64,000 nucleotides of DNA from Corynebacterium sp. 122RC1 (GTDB lineage: Bacteria; Actinomycetota; Actinomycetes; Mycobacteriales; Mycobacteriaceae). The stretch covers positions 1 through 64,000 of the forward strand of contig NZ_JANIKD010000003.1 of NCBI RefSeq assembly GCF_024580955.1, given 5' to 3'. Position numbers and translations under genes: made by a program. Under the pieces are notes generated by a model. The model ran no database searches. It was given only the letters and a program-made list of their open reading frames with translations, and had not been told where the DNA came from. Positions within the stretch are counted from its first letter, which is position 1; every line of letters starts with the position of its first letter. Of this stretch, positions 1 to 8,779 are shown piece by piece.

Positions 1-30
1 GGGTGGGGTGGGCTGGTGAGAGGCTGCCAC
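1..30 (-). CDS. ilvB: acetolactate synthase large subunit, first codons only
   Basis: Only the first ten codons lie in the window, reading V-A-A-S-H-Q-P-T-P-P from a GTG at position 30. This resembles the N-terminus I recall for C. glutamicum IlvB (VAASQQPTP). An AAGGAG ribosome-binding site (39-44, minus strand) sits 8 nt upstream, which fixes the start. IlvB with IlvN makes acetolactate or acetohydroxybutyrate in branched-chain amino acid synthesis. The gene runs leftward out of the window, divergent from mscCG, and is preceded by an attenuator leader. Identity rests on a short N-terminus plus context. Confidence 0.72.
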   Translation of the reverse strand, partial: MAASHQPTPP

Positions 31-321
31 TCTTGTTGCTCCTTAAGGCGATAAGGATGCTGAAAGGAAGAACGGGCAGGCAAGCAGCGGCACTAGCGGC
101 ATGAGCTGCGCTAGCGGCACTCGAGGAAACTCTAGCTCATCCCAGCACGCTATTCCTGGTGGTGAGGCTGCAGTTTCTTCCAGCAAATCCACTGCTCACT
201 GCCTGGATTGCTCCAGGTTCTTTCTTTCTGCGGTTGTTGATCTTGGGTCTGCTATGGCCGCGATACAAGTTGTACTGTCCTTGACGGCCACAGCAACACG
301 AACATGGTGATCCATGACGGC

Positions 322-357
322 AAAAACCCTCGCTGGCACTTGTGGTGGCAACGAGGG
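322..357 (-). terminator. attenuator terminator of the ilvB leader
   Basis: A 6-bp GC-rich stem with a 19-nt loop is followed on the minus strand by TTTTT. It lies 19 nt past the stop codon of the leader peptide, the expected place for an attenuator. Confidence 0.6.
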
Positions 358-375
358 CGCTTGACGTTTCGACTA

Positions 376-435
376 CTAGCGAGCCGACACGGCAGGCGCC
401 GCACCGCGTACTAGTACGAGTCGAAGAATGTTCAT
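376..435 (-). CDS. ilvB leader peptide (19 aa)
   Basis: The ORF encodes MNILRLVLVRGAAPAVSAR. It opens with a run of Ile, Leu and Val codons (ATT CTT CGA CTC GTA CTA GTA), the amino acids made by the pathway. It resembles the C. glutamicum ilvB leader peptide as I recall it (MTIIRLVVV...). A TAGAGT -10 hexamer ends 8 nt before the ATG and there is no Shine-Dalgarno sequence, so the leader mRNA probably starts at the ATG itself. The stop TAG is followed by the attenuator stem. The peptide is expected to act in cis as a sensor of charged tRNA. Confidence 0.72.
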   Translation of the reverse strand: MNILRLVLVRGAAPAVSAR

Positions 436-656
436 GCCTGCATACTCTACACAACGCCCAGCTCAATTCCACATATTTGCTGAGATTTTGTGGCTTTCCC
501 CGAGTTTCCCCCGCGTTTCCCCCACATTTTGCCGGCAATTTTGCCCCCGGTCTCTCCCCCGTCCCTTCCCCGTGCCTTCCCGGCCCGCCTCCGCTTCACC
601 TCCGTTTCGCCTCCGTGCCCGTAGAATTCCGCCCATCTACCCCACCACCCCGGTAA
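436..656. other. gene-free spacer with pyrimidine-rich tract
   Basis: This is the spacer between the divergent ilvB and mscCG transcription units. From about 490 to 650 the plus strand is strongly C/T-rich, with repeated TTTCCCC-type units near 495-525. Short open frames here have no family signature and unnatural composition, so no gene is called. Confidence 0.5.
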
Positions 657-703
657 GCGTCGATGCGCGGCGGTGCGCGTCGATGCGCGGCGGCGCGCGT
701 CGG
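657..703. repeat. 20-bp tandem repeat, 2.3 copies
   Basis: Unit GCGTCGATGCGCGGCGGTGC (657-676) is followed by a second copy with one base changed (677-696) and a partial third. It lies 57 bp upstream of the mscCG start. Confidence 0.85.
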
Positions 704-759
704 ATCGACGGCTGACGGCCCCGCAACACTTTGGCGCTCAAGCCGTTACCATCGAACTC

Positions 760-2364
760 ATGCCGTTTACCTACATTCTTTCGAGAACTTGGACATGGTT
801 TCTAGAAACAGGCATCAACCTGGTGCTGCTCATTTTGCTGGCATTCCTGGTGCCGCGCGTCGGGCGGCTGGCAATGCGCTTGGTGGAACGCCAGGTAGCG
901 GATGAAAATGAAGATGAGTCAAAGGCCCACCTTGCCTTTGCGGGCGTGGCTATCTACATCGCGCAGATGATTGCCTACTTCCTGGTGTTCGTGTTCATGC
1001 TCCAGCAGTTGGGCTTCTCCCTCGCTGGTGCCGCGATCCCCGCCACGGCGGCCTCCGCTGCAATTGGTTTGGGCGCACAGTCCATCATCGCCGACTTCCT
1101 GGCCGGTTTCTTCGTGCTTTCCGAAAAACAGTACGGTGTTGGCGACTGGGTTCGTTTTGAAGGCGGCGCCACCACGGTTGAGGGTACCGTCATCCAGATC
1201 ACCATGCGTGCAACCCGCATCCGCACCTTGGCCGAGGAGACGGTGATCATCCCGAACTCCAAGGCCGGAGTTTCGATTAACAACTCGAACTACTGGTCCT
1301 CCGCGGTGATCAAGATGCCAATCCCTCTGCTCGGTTCCAGCTCCATCCACGAGGCAATCGACCGCGCCACCGCCGCCACCCGCCAAGCGCTGACAAGGGA
1401 AGACATCGCCCCGAACATCCTTGGCGAACTCAAAGTTCACGAATCCGTGGCCGTCAACCCGCCAACCACCGTTGGCATGCCCTGGACTGTTGACTTGCGC
1501 TTTGTGGTGCAAGTTCGCCCCGGCACGCAGTGGTCTGTAGAGCGCGCCGTGCGCACCAGCATCATCGAGGAATTCTGGCAAGAATACGGCTCCGCCCCAA
1601 CACTCGACGGCACAGTCACGTCCACCCTGCATACCGCGGCAATTTCCGACGCCCCCGCCGTCGCACCTCACAGTGAATCAGGGGAAGGCAGCGCGGCAGG
1701 TACCCAAGGGATCCAAGGCAACGTTTCAACTCAGGCGCTGCCTGCGGCAACACTTTCCACCACGACTGCAACCGCAGGTACGAGCGCCGATGACGGTGCA
1801 GAGCGCTTCCGCAACACCCCGGATGCCCAGGACCCTAACCGCGGAGAGTTTGCAGAAAAGGACCCGGCAACCACCAACGAGCTGGACTTCCAGGACGATG
1901 ATGCGCAGCCCGGCGGCCACAAGGAACGAGATGATGAGGTTCTCACCGGCTGGCGCTCCAAGATCACCCTCGGTGGGCGGATGCGCGTCTCCACCGCCTT
2001 CCTCCTGCTCGGCCTTTTTACCGTGGTGCTGCTGAAGGGCTTTTCTGTAGACACCGGCGACGAATGGGACGGCAACTCCGGCTGGCTCGCGCCGCAACGC
2101 ACCCCCGCGGCGACGTCGGAACTGCCCACCACTACCCCCGAAGCCGTGGTTGAGGCACCGAGCAGCAGCCCCGCAACAGATCCACAAACCCCAACACCAA
2201 CCCCAACGGCGGATACACCCCTGAATCAGAACTCGAGCGCGCCTGCCCAAACACCAGCGGATCAAGCCCCCACGGCAGAATCGGAGCCCACGCCAGACGT
2301 CAGCGGAGCGCCGGTGCCAACGGCGAATCCCGGTGCCGCTCCGAGTGCAGCCGTGGCGCCTTAG
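760..2364 (+). CDS. mscCG: MscCG-type mechanosensitive channel / glutamate exporter
   Basis: The 534-residue protein has an MscS core in its first half: an N-terminal membrane helix, a second helix, then the pore helix rich in Ala/Gly (AAIPATAASAAIGLGAQSI) and a beta domain with GDWVRF and EETVIIPNS. After a long acidic linker comes a fourth hydrophobic helix (near STAFLLLGLFTVVLL) and a Pro/Thr/Ala-rich tail outside the membrane. That extra helix is characteristic of corynebacterial MscCG (NCgl1221/YggB), which releases glutamate on membrane tension. The start was set at the ATG after TACCAT (747-752), 7 nt away, implying a leaderless mRNA; an upstream in-frame ATG would add Arg-rich sequence encoded by the tandem repeat. 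The neighbours ilvB and ilvD match C. glutamicum. Confidence 0.92.
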   Translation: MPFTYILSRTWTWFLETGINLVLLILLAFLVPRVGRLAMRLVERQVADENEDESKAHLAFAGVAIYIAQMIAYFLVFVFMLQQLGFSLAGAAIPATAASAAIGLGAQSIIADFLAGFFVLSEKQYGVGDWVRFEGGATTVEGTVIQITMRATRIRTLAEETVIIPNSKAGVSINNSNYWSSAVIKMPIPLLGSSSIHEAIDRATAATRQALTREDIAPNILGELKVHESVAVNPPTTVGMPWTVDLRFVVQVRPGTQWSVERAVRTSIIEEFWQEYGSAPTLDGTVTSTLHTAAISDAPAVAPHSESGEGSAAGTQGIQGNVSTQALPAATLSTTTATAGTSADDGAERFRNTPDAQDPNRGEFAEKDPATTNELDFQDDDAQPGGHKERDDEVLTGWRSKITLGGRMRVSTAFLLLGLFTVVLLKGFSVDTGDEWDGNSGWLAPQRTPAATSELPTTTPEAVVEAPSSSPATDPQTPTPTPTADTPLNQNSSAPAQTPADQAPTAESEPTPDVSGAPVPTANPGAAPSAAVAP

Positions 2365-2397
2365 AAAATCCCCAACGCTGAACTAGGATGGTGCTTC

Positions 2398-2946
2398 ATG
2401 AGCGAACAACCACAAGTTGTGATTTCCCCAGACCGCATGAACCTCTTTGTAGCCGTATTGCTATTTTTGATGATTTTGGTGTTGGGGAGCACCTTGCCGC
2501 TCCCGGTGTACCTGCTGCTCCTTGCGCTTCCCGTAGTGTTTTTCCTCTGGGTGCTGCGCACGAAAACCACAGTGGACGCTCGCGGCATCACCGCTTCCCC
2601 CGCGTTTCGGGCCCAGAGCACGGTGGCGTGGGAGGACCTCGCCGGTGTGGGGTTCCAAGGGACCAAGGCGTTTGCACAGCGTCACGACGGCACCAAGGTT
2701 GCGCTTCCTGCTGTTTCCTTCAATTCCCTGCCTTTGTTGGAGGAAGCCTCCGCGGGCAGGATTCCCGATGCACTCGGGCAAGGCCGGGCCGCCGTTGATG
2801 AAAAGGTTCGTGTGGTAAACCGCGACGGCGAGGAGGTGCTGATGACCGAATCCGAATATGAGGAGTACGCTCGTATGCGCGTAGCAGAACATGAGCGCCA
2901 GCAACAGGCCGCCACCCAAAAGGCCCAAAATACGCCTCAGGATTGA
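2398..2946 (+). CDS. PH-domain membrane protein, Cfp6-like
   Basis: A 182-residue protein with two adjacent hydrophobic helices at about residues 12-50, then a bacterial PH-like beta domain (VDARGITASPAFRAQSTVAWEDLAGVGF) and a charged, Gln/Glu-rich C-terminal tail. It fits the low-molecular-weight antigen (Cfp6/PF10756-type) family found beside ilvD in corynebacteria and mycobacteria; no biochemical function is established. It begins 33 nt after mscCG. A TAGGAT hexamer at 2384-2389 lies 8 nt before the ATG, so it may also have its own leaderless transcript. Confidence 0.8.
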   Translation: MSEQPQVVISPDRMNLFVAVLLFLMILVLGSTLPLPVYLLLLALPVVFFLWVLRTKTTVDARGITASPAFRAQSTVAWEDLAGVGFQGTKAFAQRHDGTKVALPAVSFNSLPLLEEASAGRIPDALGQGRAAVDEKVRVVNRDGEEVLMTESEYEEYARMRVAEHERQQQAATQKAQNTPQD

Positions 2947-3036
2947 GGCTGAACAGGTTTCCGTCGGAAAATCTCCGCTTGAAGCCGCACGCTGTAATTT
3001 TACTTTCTTTTTCTCGTTTCATTTGGGAAGGCCAAG

Positions 3037-4875
3037 ATGATCCCCCTTCGTTCACGCATCACCACCGTAGGCCGTAATGCCGCAGGTGCCCGCGCTTTAT
3101 GGCGCGCCACCGGCACTAAGGAAAACGAGTTTGGCAAGCCAATCGTGGCCATTGTGAACTCCTACACCCAGTTTGTGCCAGGCCATGTTCACCTGAAGAA
3201 CGTGGGAGACATCGTTGCTGAAGCCGTGCGCGCTGCGGGTGGCGTTCCCAAGGAGTTCAACACCATCGCTGTGGACGACGGCATTGCAATGGGCCACGGC
3301 GGCATGCTGTACTCGCTGCCTTCACGCGAGATCATCGCAGACTCCGTGGAGTACATGGTCAATGCCCACACCGCAGACGCCATGGTGTGCATCTCCAACT
3401 GTGACAAGATCACCCCAGGCATGCTCAACGCGGCTCTGCGTCTGAACATCCCAGCGATCTTTGTTTCCGGCGGTCCAATGGAGGCCGGCAAGGTGGTTGC
3501 CGTCAACGGTGTGGCGCACGCCCCCACTGACTTGATTACTGCCATGACGGCCTCGGCGAGCGATGAGGTGTCTGACGCAGACCTCCTCCAAGTTGAGCAG
3601 TCTGCCTGCCCCACCTGTGGTTCTTGTTCCGGCATGTTCACCGCAAACTCCATGAACTGTCTCACCGAAGCACTGGGGCTTTCCCTTCCCGGCAACGGCA
3701 CCACCCTGGCAACCCACACCGCCCGCAAGGCGCTGTTTGAGCAGGCCGGCGAGATGATCGTGGACATGTGCCAGCGTTACTATGGCGAGGAAGACGAGTC
3801 CGTGTTGCCACGTAACATCGCCACCAAGGCTGCGTTCATGAACGCAATGGCACTGGACATGGCCATGGGCGGTTCCACCAACACCGTGTTGCACACCCTG
3901 GCTGCGGCCCAGGAGGGCGAGGTGGACTTCACCCTGCGTGACATCGACGAACTTTCCCACCGCATCCCGTGCATCTCCAAGGTGGCACCAAACGGTACCT
4001 ACCACATTGAAGATGTGCACCGCGCGGGCGGCATCCCCGCGATCCTCGGCGAGCTGTACCGCGCTGGGCTGCTGGACGAATCCGTGCACACCGTTGCCTA
4101 CGACACCGTAGACGGCTGGCTGGGTGACTGGGACATCCGCGGCGGAAAAGCCATCGACAAAGCCATTGAACTCTTCCACGCTGCCCCCGGCGGCATCCGC
4201 ACCACGGAGGCCTTTAGCCAGTCCACTCGCTGGGACTCCCTGGACACGGATACCGAGAACGGCTGCATCCACGACATTGAGCACGCCTACTCCGCAGACG
4301 GTGGATTGGTCATTCTGCGAGGTAACCTCTCCCCCGACGGCTCCGTGCTGAAGACCGCTGGCGTGGACGAGGAACTGTGGGAGTTCACGGGCCCCGCCCG
4401 CGTGGTGGATTCCCAGGAGGCTGCGGTTTCCATGATCCTCAAGCGCGAAGTCCAGCCTGGCGAGGTTGTGGTGATTCGCTACGAGGGCCCCGCCGGTGGC
4501 CCAGGCATGCAGGAAATGCTGCACCCAACGTCCTTCCTCAAGGGTGCTGGTTTGGGCAAGAAATGCGCGCTGATCACCGACGGCCGCTTCTCCGGCGGAA
4601 CCTCAGGTCTTTCCATCGGCCACATTTCTCCAGAGGCCGCCCACAAGGGCCTCATCGGCCTGGTACAAAATGGTGATTCCATCACAATCTCGGTGGCAAA
4701 GCGCGAGCTCACTTTGAACGTCTCTGATGAGGAAATTCAGGCGCGCCGCGAGGCGATGGAGGCCAGCGAGAACCCTTGGACCCCCAACCGCGACCGTGTA
4801 GTGTCCAAGGCTCTGCGCGCCTACGCCAAGATGGCTACCTCCGCGGATAAGGGTGCTGTGCGTCAGGTTGACTAA
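3037..4875 (+). CDS. ilvD: dihydroxy-acid dehydratase
   Basis: A full-length 612-residue IlvD/Edd protein. It dehydrates 2,3-dihydroxy-isovalerate and -methylvalerate to the 2-oxo acids of valine and isoleucine synthesis. Family signatures are visible: CDKITPGM with an iron-sulfur-ligand Cys, [18 protein letters not shown] segment ([18 protein letters not shown]), [11 protein letters not shown], and the C-terminal [24 protein letters not shown] ribosome-binding region precedes the ATG. It lies 90 nt after the PH-domain gene and is followed by a repeat block and a strong terminator, so it ends the mscCG-ilvD group. Confidence 0.97.
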   Translation: MIPLRSRITTVGRNAAGARALWRATGTKENEFGKPIVAIVNSYTQFVPGHVHLKNVGDIVAEAVRAAGGVPKEFNTIAVDDGIAMGHGGMLYSLPSREIIADSVEYMVNAHTADAMVCISNCDKITPGMLNAALRLNIPAIFVSGGPMEAGKVVAVNGVAHAPTDLITAMTASASDEVSDADLLQVEQSACPTCGSCSGMFTANSMNCLTEALGLSLPGNGTTLATHTARKALFEQAGEMIVDMCQRYYGEEDESVLPRNIATKAAFMNAMALDMAMGGSTNTVLHTLAAAQEGEVDFTLRDIDELSHRIPCISKVAPNGTYHIEDVHRAGGIPAILGELYRAGLLDESVHTVAYDTVDGWLGDWDIRGGKAIDKAIELFHAAPGGIRTTEAFSQSTRWDSLDTDTENGCIHDIEHAYSADGGLVILRGNLSPDGSVLKTAGVDEELWEFTGPARVVDSQEAAVSMILKREVQPGEVVVIRYEGPAGGPGMQEMLHPTSFLKGAGLGKKCALITDGRFSGGTSGLSIGHISPEAAHKGLIGLVQNGDSITISVAKRELTLNVSDEEIQARREAMEASENPWTPNRDRVVSKALRAYAKMATSADKGAVRQVD

Positions 4876-4971
4876 TGAGTTGGTGATTGAGGCGCGGGAG
4901 TGCGGTCCTGCGCCTGAGCGCCTGACTGCCGTTTCGGAGCCTGCCCGTCGGAACCCTACGGCGCCCTAAGT

Positions 4972-5036
4972 CCCCTGCCCAGAACCCCTGCCCAGAACCC
5001 CTGCCTAGAACTCCTGCCTAGAACTCCTGCCGAGAA
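4972..5036. repeat. 13-bp tandem repeat, five copies
   Basis: Five consecutive 13-bp units of the form C(C/T)CCTGCC(C/T/G)AGAA fill the gap between the ilvD stop and the terminator stem. The first two copies are identical and later ones differ by one or two bases. The last copy abuts the terminator's CCCC arm. Confidence 0.92.
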
Positions 5037-5070
5037 CCCCAAGCCCTATTGTGTGCGGCTTGGGGTTTTT
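5037..5070 (+). terminator. terminator of ilvD
   Basis: CCCCAAGCC (5037-5045) pairs perfectly with GGCTTGGGG (5057-5065), with an 11-nt loop, followed by TTTTT on the plus strand. Confidence 0.9.
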
Positions 5071-6275
5071 GTGCGTTGGTGCTTTGTGGCTGCGGTGAAG
5101 CCCCGCACACCGATGAGTGTGAGCACCAACAGCACGCCGGCGCAGACCATCGCCATGGCAGGCATGCCGTACACCGCCACGATTGGGCCTGCGATAAGCC
5201 CGCCAAATGCACCGGCGATGTTCATCAGCATGTCATTGCGCCCCTGGAAGCGTGGGCGCACATGTGGTGGCACTTTTTCCTGCAGCATCGCCGAGGTGCT
5301 CACAAGCGCAGCCGACCACCCCAACCCAAGCAGAATCAATGCCGCCACTACCCATTCGTGGCTTTGGCCCATAAAGATCAGCAAGAGAATCGATGCAGCA
5401 AGCAGCACAAACCCGAGGGTCAAGGTGAGCGTGTGGCCGAGCTTATCCACGCTCATACCAAACACCGGCGAAAACCCGAACATACCCAGGATGTGCAGGG
5501 AAATCGTGATACCGATCAAAGATATCGCCGCTCCGTGCGCCTGCATGTGGACGGGCGTCATGGACATCAGCGCGACCATAGTGAAATGGGCACCCGCCAT
5601 CAGCGCGATCACCAGGTACGCCCCCTTCGCTACAGCTTGCGACCCTGCCGCCCCATGCTGTTCTTGGGTTATGCCCTGCGGCCTTGCCGCTGGCGTTCCA
5701 GCTAGCCCAAAATGCACGAGCGGCAGCGCCGCAAGGAGCGCGAGTGCGCCGATCAGGAACACCGCTGCGTAAGGATCAATGCCGAACATTCCGCCTACCG
5801 ACGCGCCCAGCGGCAGCAGGTTGGGGCCTGCCACGGCGCCGACGGTGGTACACCACACGACGAGCGAGATGTTGCGTCCGCGTGAGGATTCATCTGCGGT
5901 TTCAGCGGCGGCGAATCGGGATTGCAGGTTGATTGCGCCTGTGGTGCCCAGGAGGAAGAATGCAGCGATCACGAGGGCAAAGGATTCTGTATTTGCAGCG
6001 ATTGCTGCGAGCAGCGCACCGAGCATGCCGGTGGCAATGCCCGTGGTCATAGCGACGCGGCGTCCCTTACTGGCTACGAGCCGAGCCAGGGGCACCGCGG
6101 TGAGCGCGGAGCCGAGCGTGATCATTGTGGATGCGAGCCCACCGGCTTGGGTGCCTCCCAATTTGGCGGCAACGAGGGCGCCTACGCCAAACGTTGCGCC
6201 GTTGGCGAGTCCTGTGCAGATTTGCACCACCATGAGGGTACGGAGGACTCTTGCGGAGTGCTGTCTTGTGTTCAC
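5046..6275 (-). CDS. MFS transporter
   Basis: A 409-residue polytopic protein with about 12 hydrophobic helices and a central cytoplasmic loop after helix 6 (AGTPAARPQGITQEQHGAAG). The A-motif-like segment (PLARLVASKGRRVAM) follows helix 2. The substrate cannot be read from sequence. I chose the GTG start (VNTRQHSARVLRTLM) because AAGGAG lies 4 nt upstream; the upstream in-frame ATG would carry codons through the preceding gene's terminator. Its 3' end shares the hairpin region with ilvD (convergent). Confidence 0.82.
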   Translation of the reverse strand: MNTRQHSARVLRTLMVVQICTGLANGATFGVGALVAAKLGGTQAGGLASTMITLGSALTAVPLARLVASKGRRVAMTTGIATGMLGALLAAIAANTESFALVIAAFFLLGTTGAINLQSRFAAAETADESSRGRNISLVVWCTTVGAVAGPNLLPLGASVGGMFGIDPYAAVFLIGALALLAALPLVHFGLAGTPAARPQGITQEQHGAAGSQAVAKGAYLVIALMAGAHFTMVALMSMTPVHMQAHGAAISLIGITISLHILGMFGFSPVFGMSVDKLGHTLTLTLGFVLLAASILLLIFMGQSHEWVVAALILLGLGWSAALVSTSAMLQEKVPPHVRPRFQGRNDMLMNIAGAFGGLIAGPIVAVYGMPAMAMVCAGVLLVLTLIGVRGFTAATKHQRTKTPSRTQ

Positions 6276-6290
6276 TTTTCTCCTTAGAAA

Positions 6291-6329
6291 AGGCGTGTGC
6301 TCAACGATGTTCGTTGTGAGCACACGCCT
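6291..6329 (-). terminator. terminator of the DoxX gene
   Basis: AGGCGTGTGCTCA (6291-6303) pairs perfectly with TGAGCACACGCCT (6317-6329); read on the minus strand it is followed by TTTT. It lies between the DoxX gene and the downstream MFS gene. Confidence 0.85.
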
Positions 6330-6356
6330 TGTTGCTGCGATGGTTTCAGTTGTGCA

Positions 6357-7625
6357 TTACAGCGGGTTGACCTGAGCTAGGAACCACCACATTGCTACTG
6401 CACCTGCGATGCCAACGATTGCGAAGATCCAGGAGCTTGCGAGTGGGCGTTGCGCCCAGGTGCGGGAGTAGTCCAGGGAGATCTTACCTGGGCCGGTGAA
6501 CTGGAGGCTGAGTGCGAGCAGAGCCAGAACGAAGGCTAACCAGATTGGGTTGCTGGTATCTCCGATGCTGCTCAGGCCTTGGGTGTTGAGGGCGTCGATT
6601 GCTCCGAATGCAGTTACTGCTGTGGCCACTGCTGCAGCGATTGGGTGGACCAGTCCGAGCAGGAGGAACAGGCCGGCGGCGAGCTTCATCGCCGGGATCA
6701 GCACTGCCAACAGGCCTGGGAGGCTGTAAGACTGCGCCGCGTACAAGTTTTCCAGGGTCTGGATGCCTTCGTACGGGCCGAAGCCGAAGAAGGTGGAGGC
6801 GGCGTCGAATACCAAGAACCCACCGGTGAACACGCGAAGCAGGAAAATGCCGAAGTCGATGGTGCCGCGCTTCGCGTGCTCAATCATCCCAACGGGCTCT
6901 TGCTGCTCGGCTGGGGTTTCCCAACCGCTGGTTGCTGGAGCTGCGGACGCGGGAGCTACCACAGGTGGCACTGCGGAAGCTGGAGCAGCTCCTGGAAGTG
7001 GCTCCTGAGGCTGTCCTAGCTGTGCCGTTTGCGCGAAGTTCACTGGTGCAGCAGCGTCCGTGGTGTGTGCCGCAGCAGCGGGTGCTGATGCGATAGGTGC
7101 AAAATCCGTGTCGCGGTATTCTTCGCGGTATTGATCCTGCGGCTGCTGGGCGTACTGAGTGGTTGGCGCACCCTCAGAAACCACTCTGGTTTCGTAGTCC
7201 GCGGTGTGGTACTCGGCTTGAGGTTTTGCGTCGAAGATGCTGGTGGGCGCGTCGGAAGCGAGCGGCTTGCTGCGCTCGTCGTCGTGAGGCTTGTTCACTG
7301 CGATCTCCTGTGGTTGTTGTGCTGGGGCCTCAATGCCTTCAGTACCCTCGGCACCAACCGTGCCCTTTGTGGCCTCTGCACCTTCGATGCCTGCGTCGGC
7401 TCCGGCAGCTCCGGAAGCGTCCGGAGCTTCGGTGTGCGAGGCCGCCGGAGAGTTGGTTGCTGGAGTATTGGTTGCTGGGATTGATTGTGGCGCAACACGG
7501 CCAGCGCGCTCGTACACGCTCTTTGGCGTGGAATCGGCGTTGGGCGTATTCGCCTGAGGCTCCCGGTAGGTTGGGATGTCGTCGTCGAAATCGCTTGCGC
7601 GGTCTGGTGTGTTGTCTTGACTCAT
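6357..7625 (-). CDS. DoxX family membrane protein with long disordered N-terminus
   Basis: 422 residues. The first ~260 are Ala/Pro/Glu/Gln-rich and apparently unstructured (many EGTEG and PAS-type repeats, phospho-site-like Thr). The last ~160 form four hydrophobic helices with DoxX hallmarks (RVFTGGFLVFDAASTFFGFGPYEG; LPGLLAVLIPAMKLAAGLFLLLG). DoxX proteins are linked to redox or sulfur homeostasis, but the role here is unknown. A TACGCT hexamer lies 7 nt before the ATG (leaderless candidate). The gene ends at a strong hairpin. Confidence 0.83.
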   Translation of the reverse strand: MSQDNTPDRASDFDDDIPTYREPQANTPNADSTPKSVYERAGRVAPQSIPATNTPATNSPAASHTEAPDASGAAGADAGIEGAEATKGTVGAEGTEGIEAPAQQPQEIAVNKPHDDERSKPLASDAPTSIFDAKPQAEYHTADYETRVVSEGAPTTQYAQQPQDQYREEYRDTDFAPIASAPAAAAHTTDAAAPVNFAQTAQLGQPQEPLPGAAPASAVPPVVAPASAAPATSGWETPAEQQEPVGMIEHAKRGTIDFGIFLLRVFTGGFLVFDAASTFFGFGPYEGIQTLENLYAAQSYSLPGLLAVLIPAMKLAAGLFLLLGLVHPIAAAVATAVTAFGAIDALNTQGLSSIGDTSNPIWLAFVLALLALSLQFTGPGKISLDYSRTWAQRPLASSWIFAIVGIAGAVAMWWFLAQVNPL

Positions 7626-7753
7626 GCTTTCCAGCGTAAATCAGGGATAAGGCAATGTGTGGAGGTGGTGTCGGCGCGCCATGTCAATTTTGGGGCCATT
7701 GTGAAGTGTGGATCTGAGCGAGGCTTGGTGAATGCGCTTGGTCGGGGCGGATC

Positions 7754-8551
7754 TCAGGTGCAGGTCTGTAGTGCCTGCACGAGGGCTTGGCGTTCGGCAG
7801 TGGTCACACTCAAGGCGTATGCATGCTTCACCTCTATCTGCGCGGTGGCGTATCCGCAGGCAAATGCGGGGTTGCTCGGCAGCCAACCGTCAGCTGCCTG
7901 CGCACCTTTGCGCTGATTTTCCTGCTTGAGGGTGGCTTGCAGGTTTTTGGGGTCGTTGGCAAACGCTTGGCGCGTTGCGGGATCCCAGGAGGCCGCACCT
8001 GATCGCCAGGCGTTTGCCAATGCCACCACATGGTCAATTTGCACGAGGTCACTGGTGCCTTCTCCGCGGAGGAACTCATGAGTTGTCCCACTGTAAGGGT
8101 CTTGCAACGTGCCGGAAACCACTACGCAGTCCCGGGTGCCTGGGCGAAACCTCGGGTTCAGGAGGTCGCGTTTGAGTATGTCATTGCGCGTGTCACACCC
8201 GTTGTGCCCGAACTCCACCTCCACGTCATCACTCCACCGCTGCCCAAACGCAGAGCGCTGGTATTCGGCGAGGCCGAGAGGAAGCTCATCTTGCACGCCG
8301 AGCTCAGAAAGCAAAGCAAAGGCATCCGCAGCAGCCCCAGTAGTAGATACTGGGACGTCTTGAGCCGGCAATAGGCCTCGATCGAATACACCACCTGAAC
8401 CGATTTGAGGCTTTCCTGGCAGGTTGGCCACACCGGCGAAAATGGCAACCAGCAGACCCAGGATGCCAACAACAGTCCAACGCTTTGACCTCCTTGCGGC
8501 ATGGCGTGTGCCTTTTCTCCTGCGGGAGGAAATTACCGCATTGCGCACCAT
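7754..8551 (-). CDS. exported HNH-type nuclease (DUF1524 family)
   Basis: About 265 residues. A positively charged N-terminus is followed by one hydrophobic helix (TVVGILGLLVAIFAGVANL), which anchors or exports the protein. The C-terminal domain carries the DUF1524/HNH motif DHVVALANAWRSGA, then NLQATLKQENQRKGAQAADGWLP, and Cys residues likely bonded outside the cell. Family members are secreted nucleases of actinobacteria; substrate is not shown. AAGGAGGT (8561-8568, minus strand) serves either ATG at 8551 (10 nt) or at 8557 (4 nt); the two starts differ by two residues. Confidence 0.82.
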   Translation of the reverse strand: MVRNAVISSRRRKGTRHAARRSKRWTVVGILGLLVAIFAGVANLPGKPQIGSGGVFDRGLLPAQDVPVSTTGAAADAFALLSELGVQDELPLGLAEYQRSAFGQRWSDDVEVEFGHNGCDTRNDILKRDLLNPRFRPGTRDCVVVSGTLQDPYSGTTHEFLRGEGTSDLVQIDHVVALANAWRSGAASWDPATRQAFANDPKNLQATLKQENQRKGAQAADGWLPSNPAFACGYATAQIEVKHAYALSVTTAERQALVQALQTCT

Positions 8552-8779
8552 CTGCATCCCACCTCCTTCCCGGGTTCGTCTGAGGCTCGGCACCATGACC
8601 CACCTGCCGAGCGGACGGCAGTTTCTGATTCCACGTTTGGCGCAACCTCACAGGCTGAGGGGGGAGGGACTACCTATGAGGTTGCGTACCGCACGTTACT
8701 AGGGCGGCAGGACACGTCCCCTCAAGACACCCGCCACCTTAGAACATATTTTCGAAATGCGCCACCCCACCCCACAAAG

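Larger units (their letters stand above)
45..435 (-). promoter_or_regulatory. ilvB leader region with transcription attenuator
   Basis: About 400 nt of minus-strand leader separate a short peptide ORF from the ilvB start. Just after the peptide stop lies a terminator: CCCTCG/CGAGGG arms (327-332, 352-357) followed by five T (322-326, minus strand). A competing hairpin pairs 368-379 with 411-425 (TTCGACT with AGTCGAA, plus ACTAG with CTAGT) and overlaps the peptide's Leu/Val codons, so ribosome stalling there would disrupt it. A further small hairpin (CCTGGA-loop-TCCAGG) follows nearer ilvB. The arrangement matches ilvBNC attenuation known in C. glutamicum. Confidence 0.75.

Noticed and set aside
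252..315. Alternative ilvB leader peptides (17- and 41-codon frames with Val/Leu codons)
   Set aside because: They lie downstream of the attenuator terminator; the 376-435 peptide better matches the known leader, its promoter spacing and terminator order.
407..418. 12-bp perfect palindrome CGTACTAGTACG as an operator
   Set aside because: It is produced by the Val-Leu-Val control codons of the ilvB leader peptide and takes part in the leader hairpin, so a protein site is not needed to explain it.
137..538. 133-codon minus-strand frame upstream of ilvB
   Set aside because: It overlaps the leader peptide and attenuator in another frame, has Cys/Arg-rich random composition and no start signal.
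3322..4524. 400-codon open frame antisense to ilvD
   Set aside because: Its protein is His/Val/Gly-rich with no family motif, and it mirrors the codon pattern of the well-supported ilvD frame.
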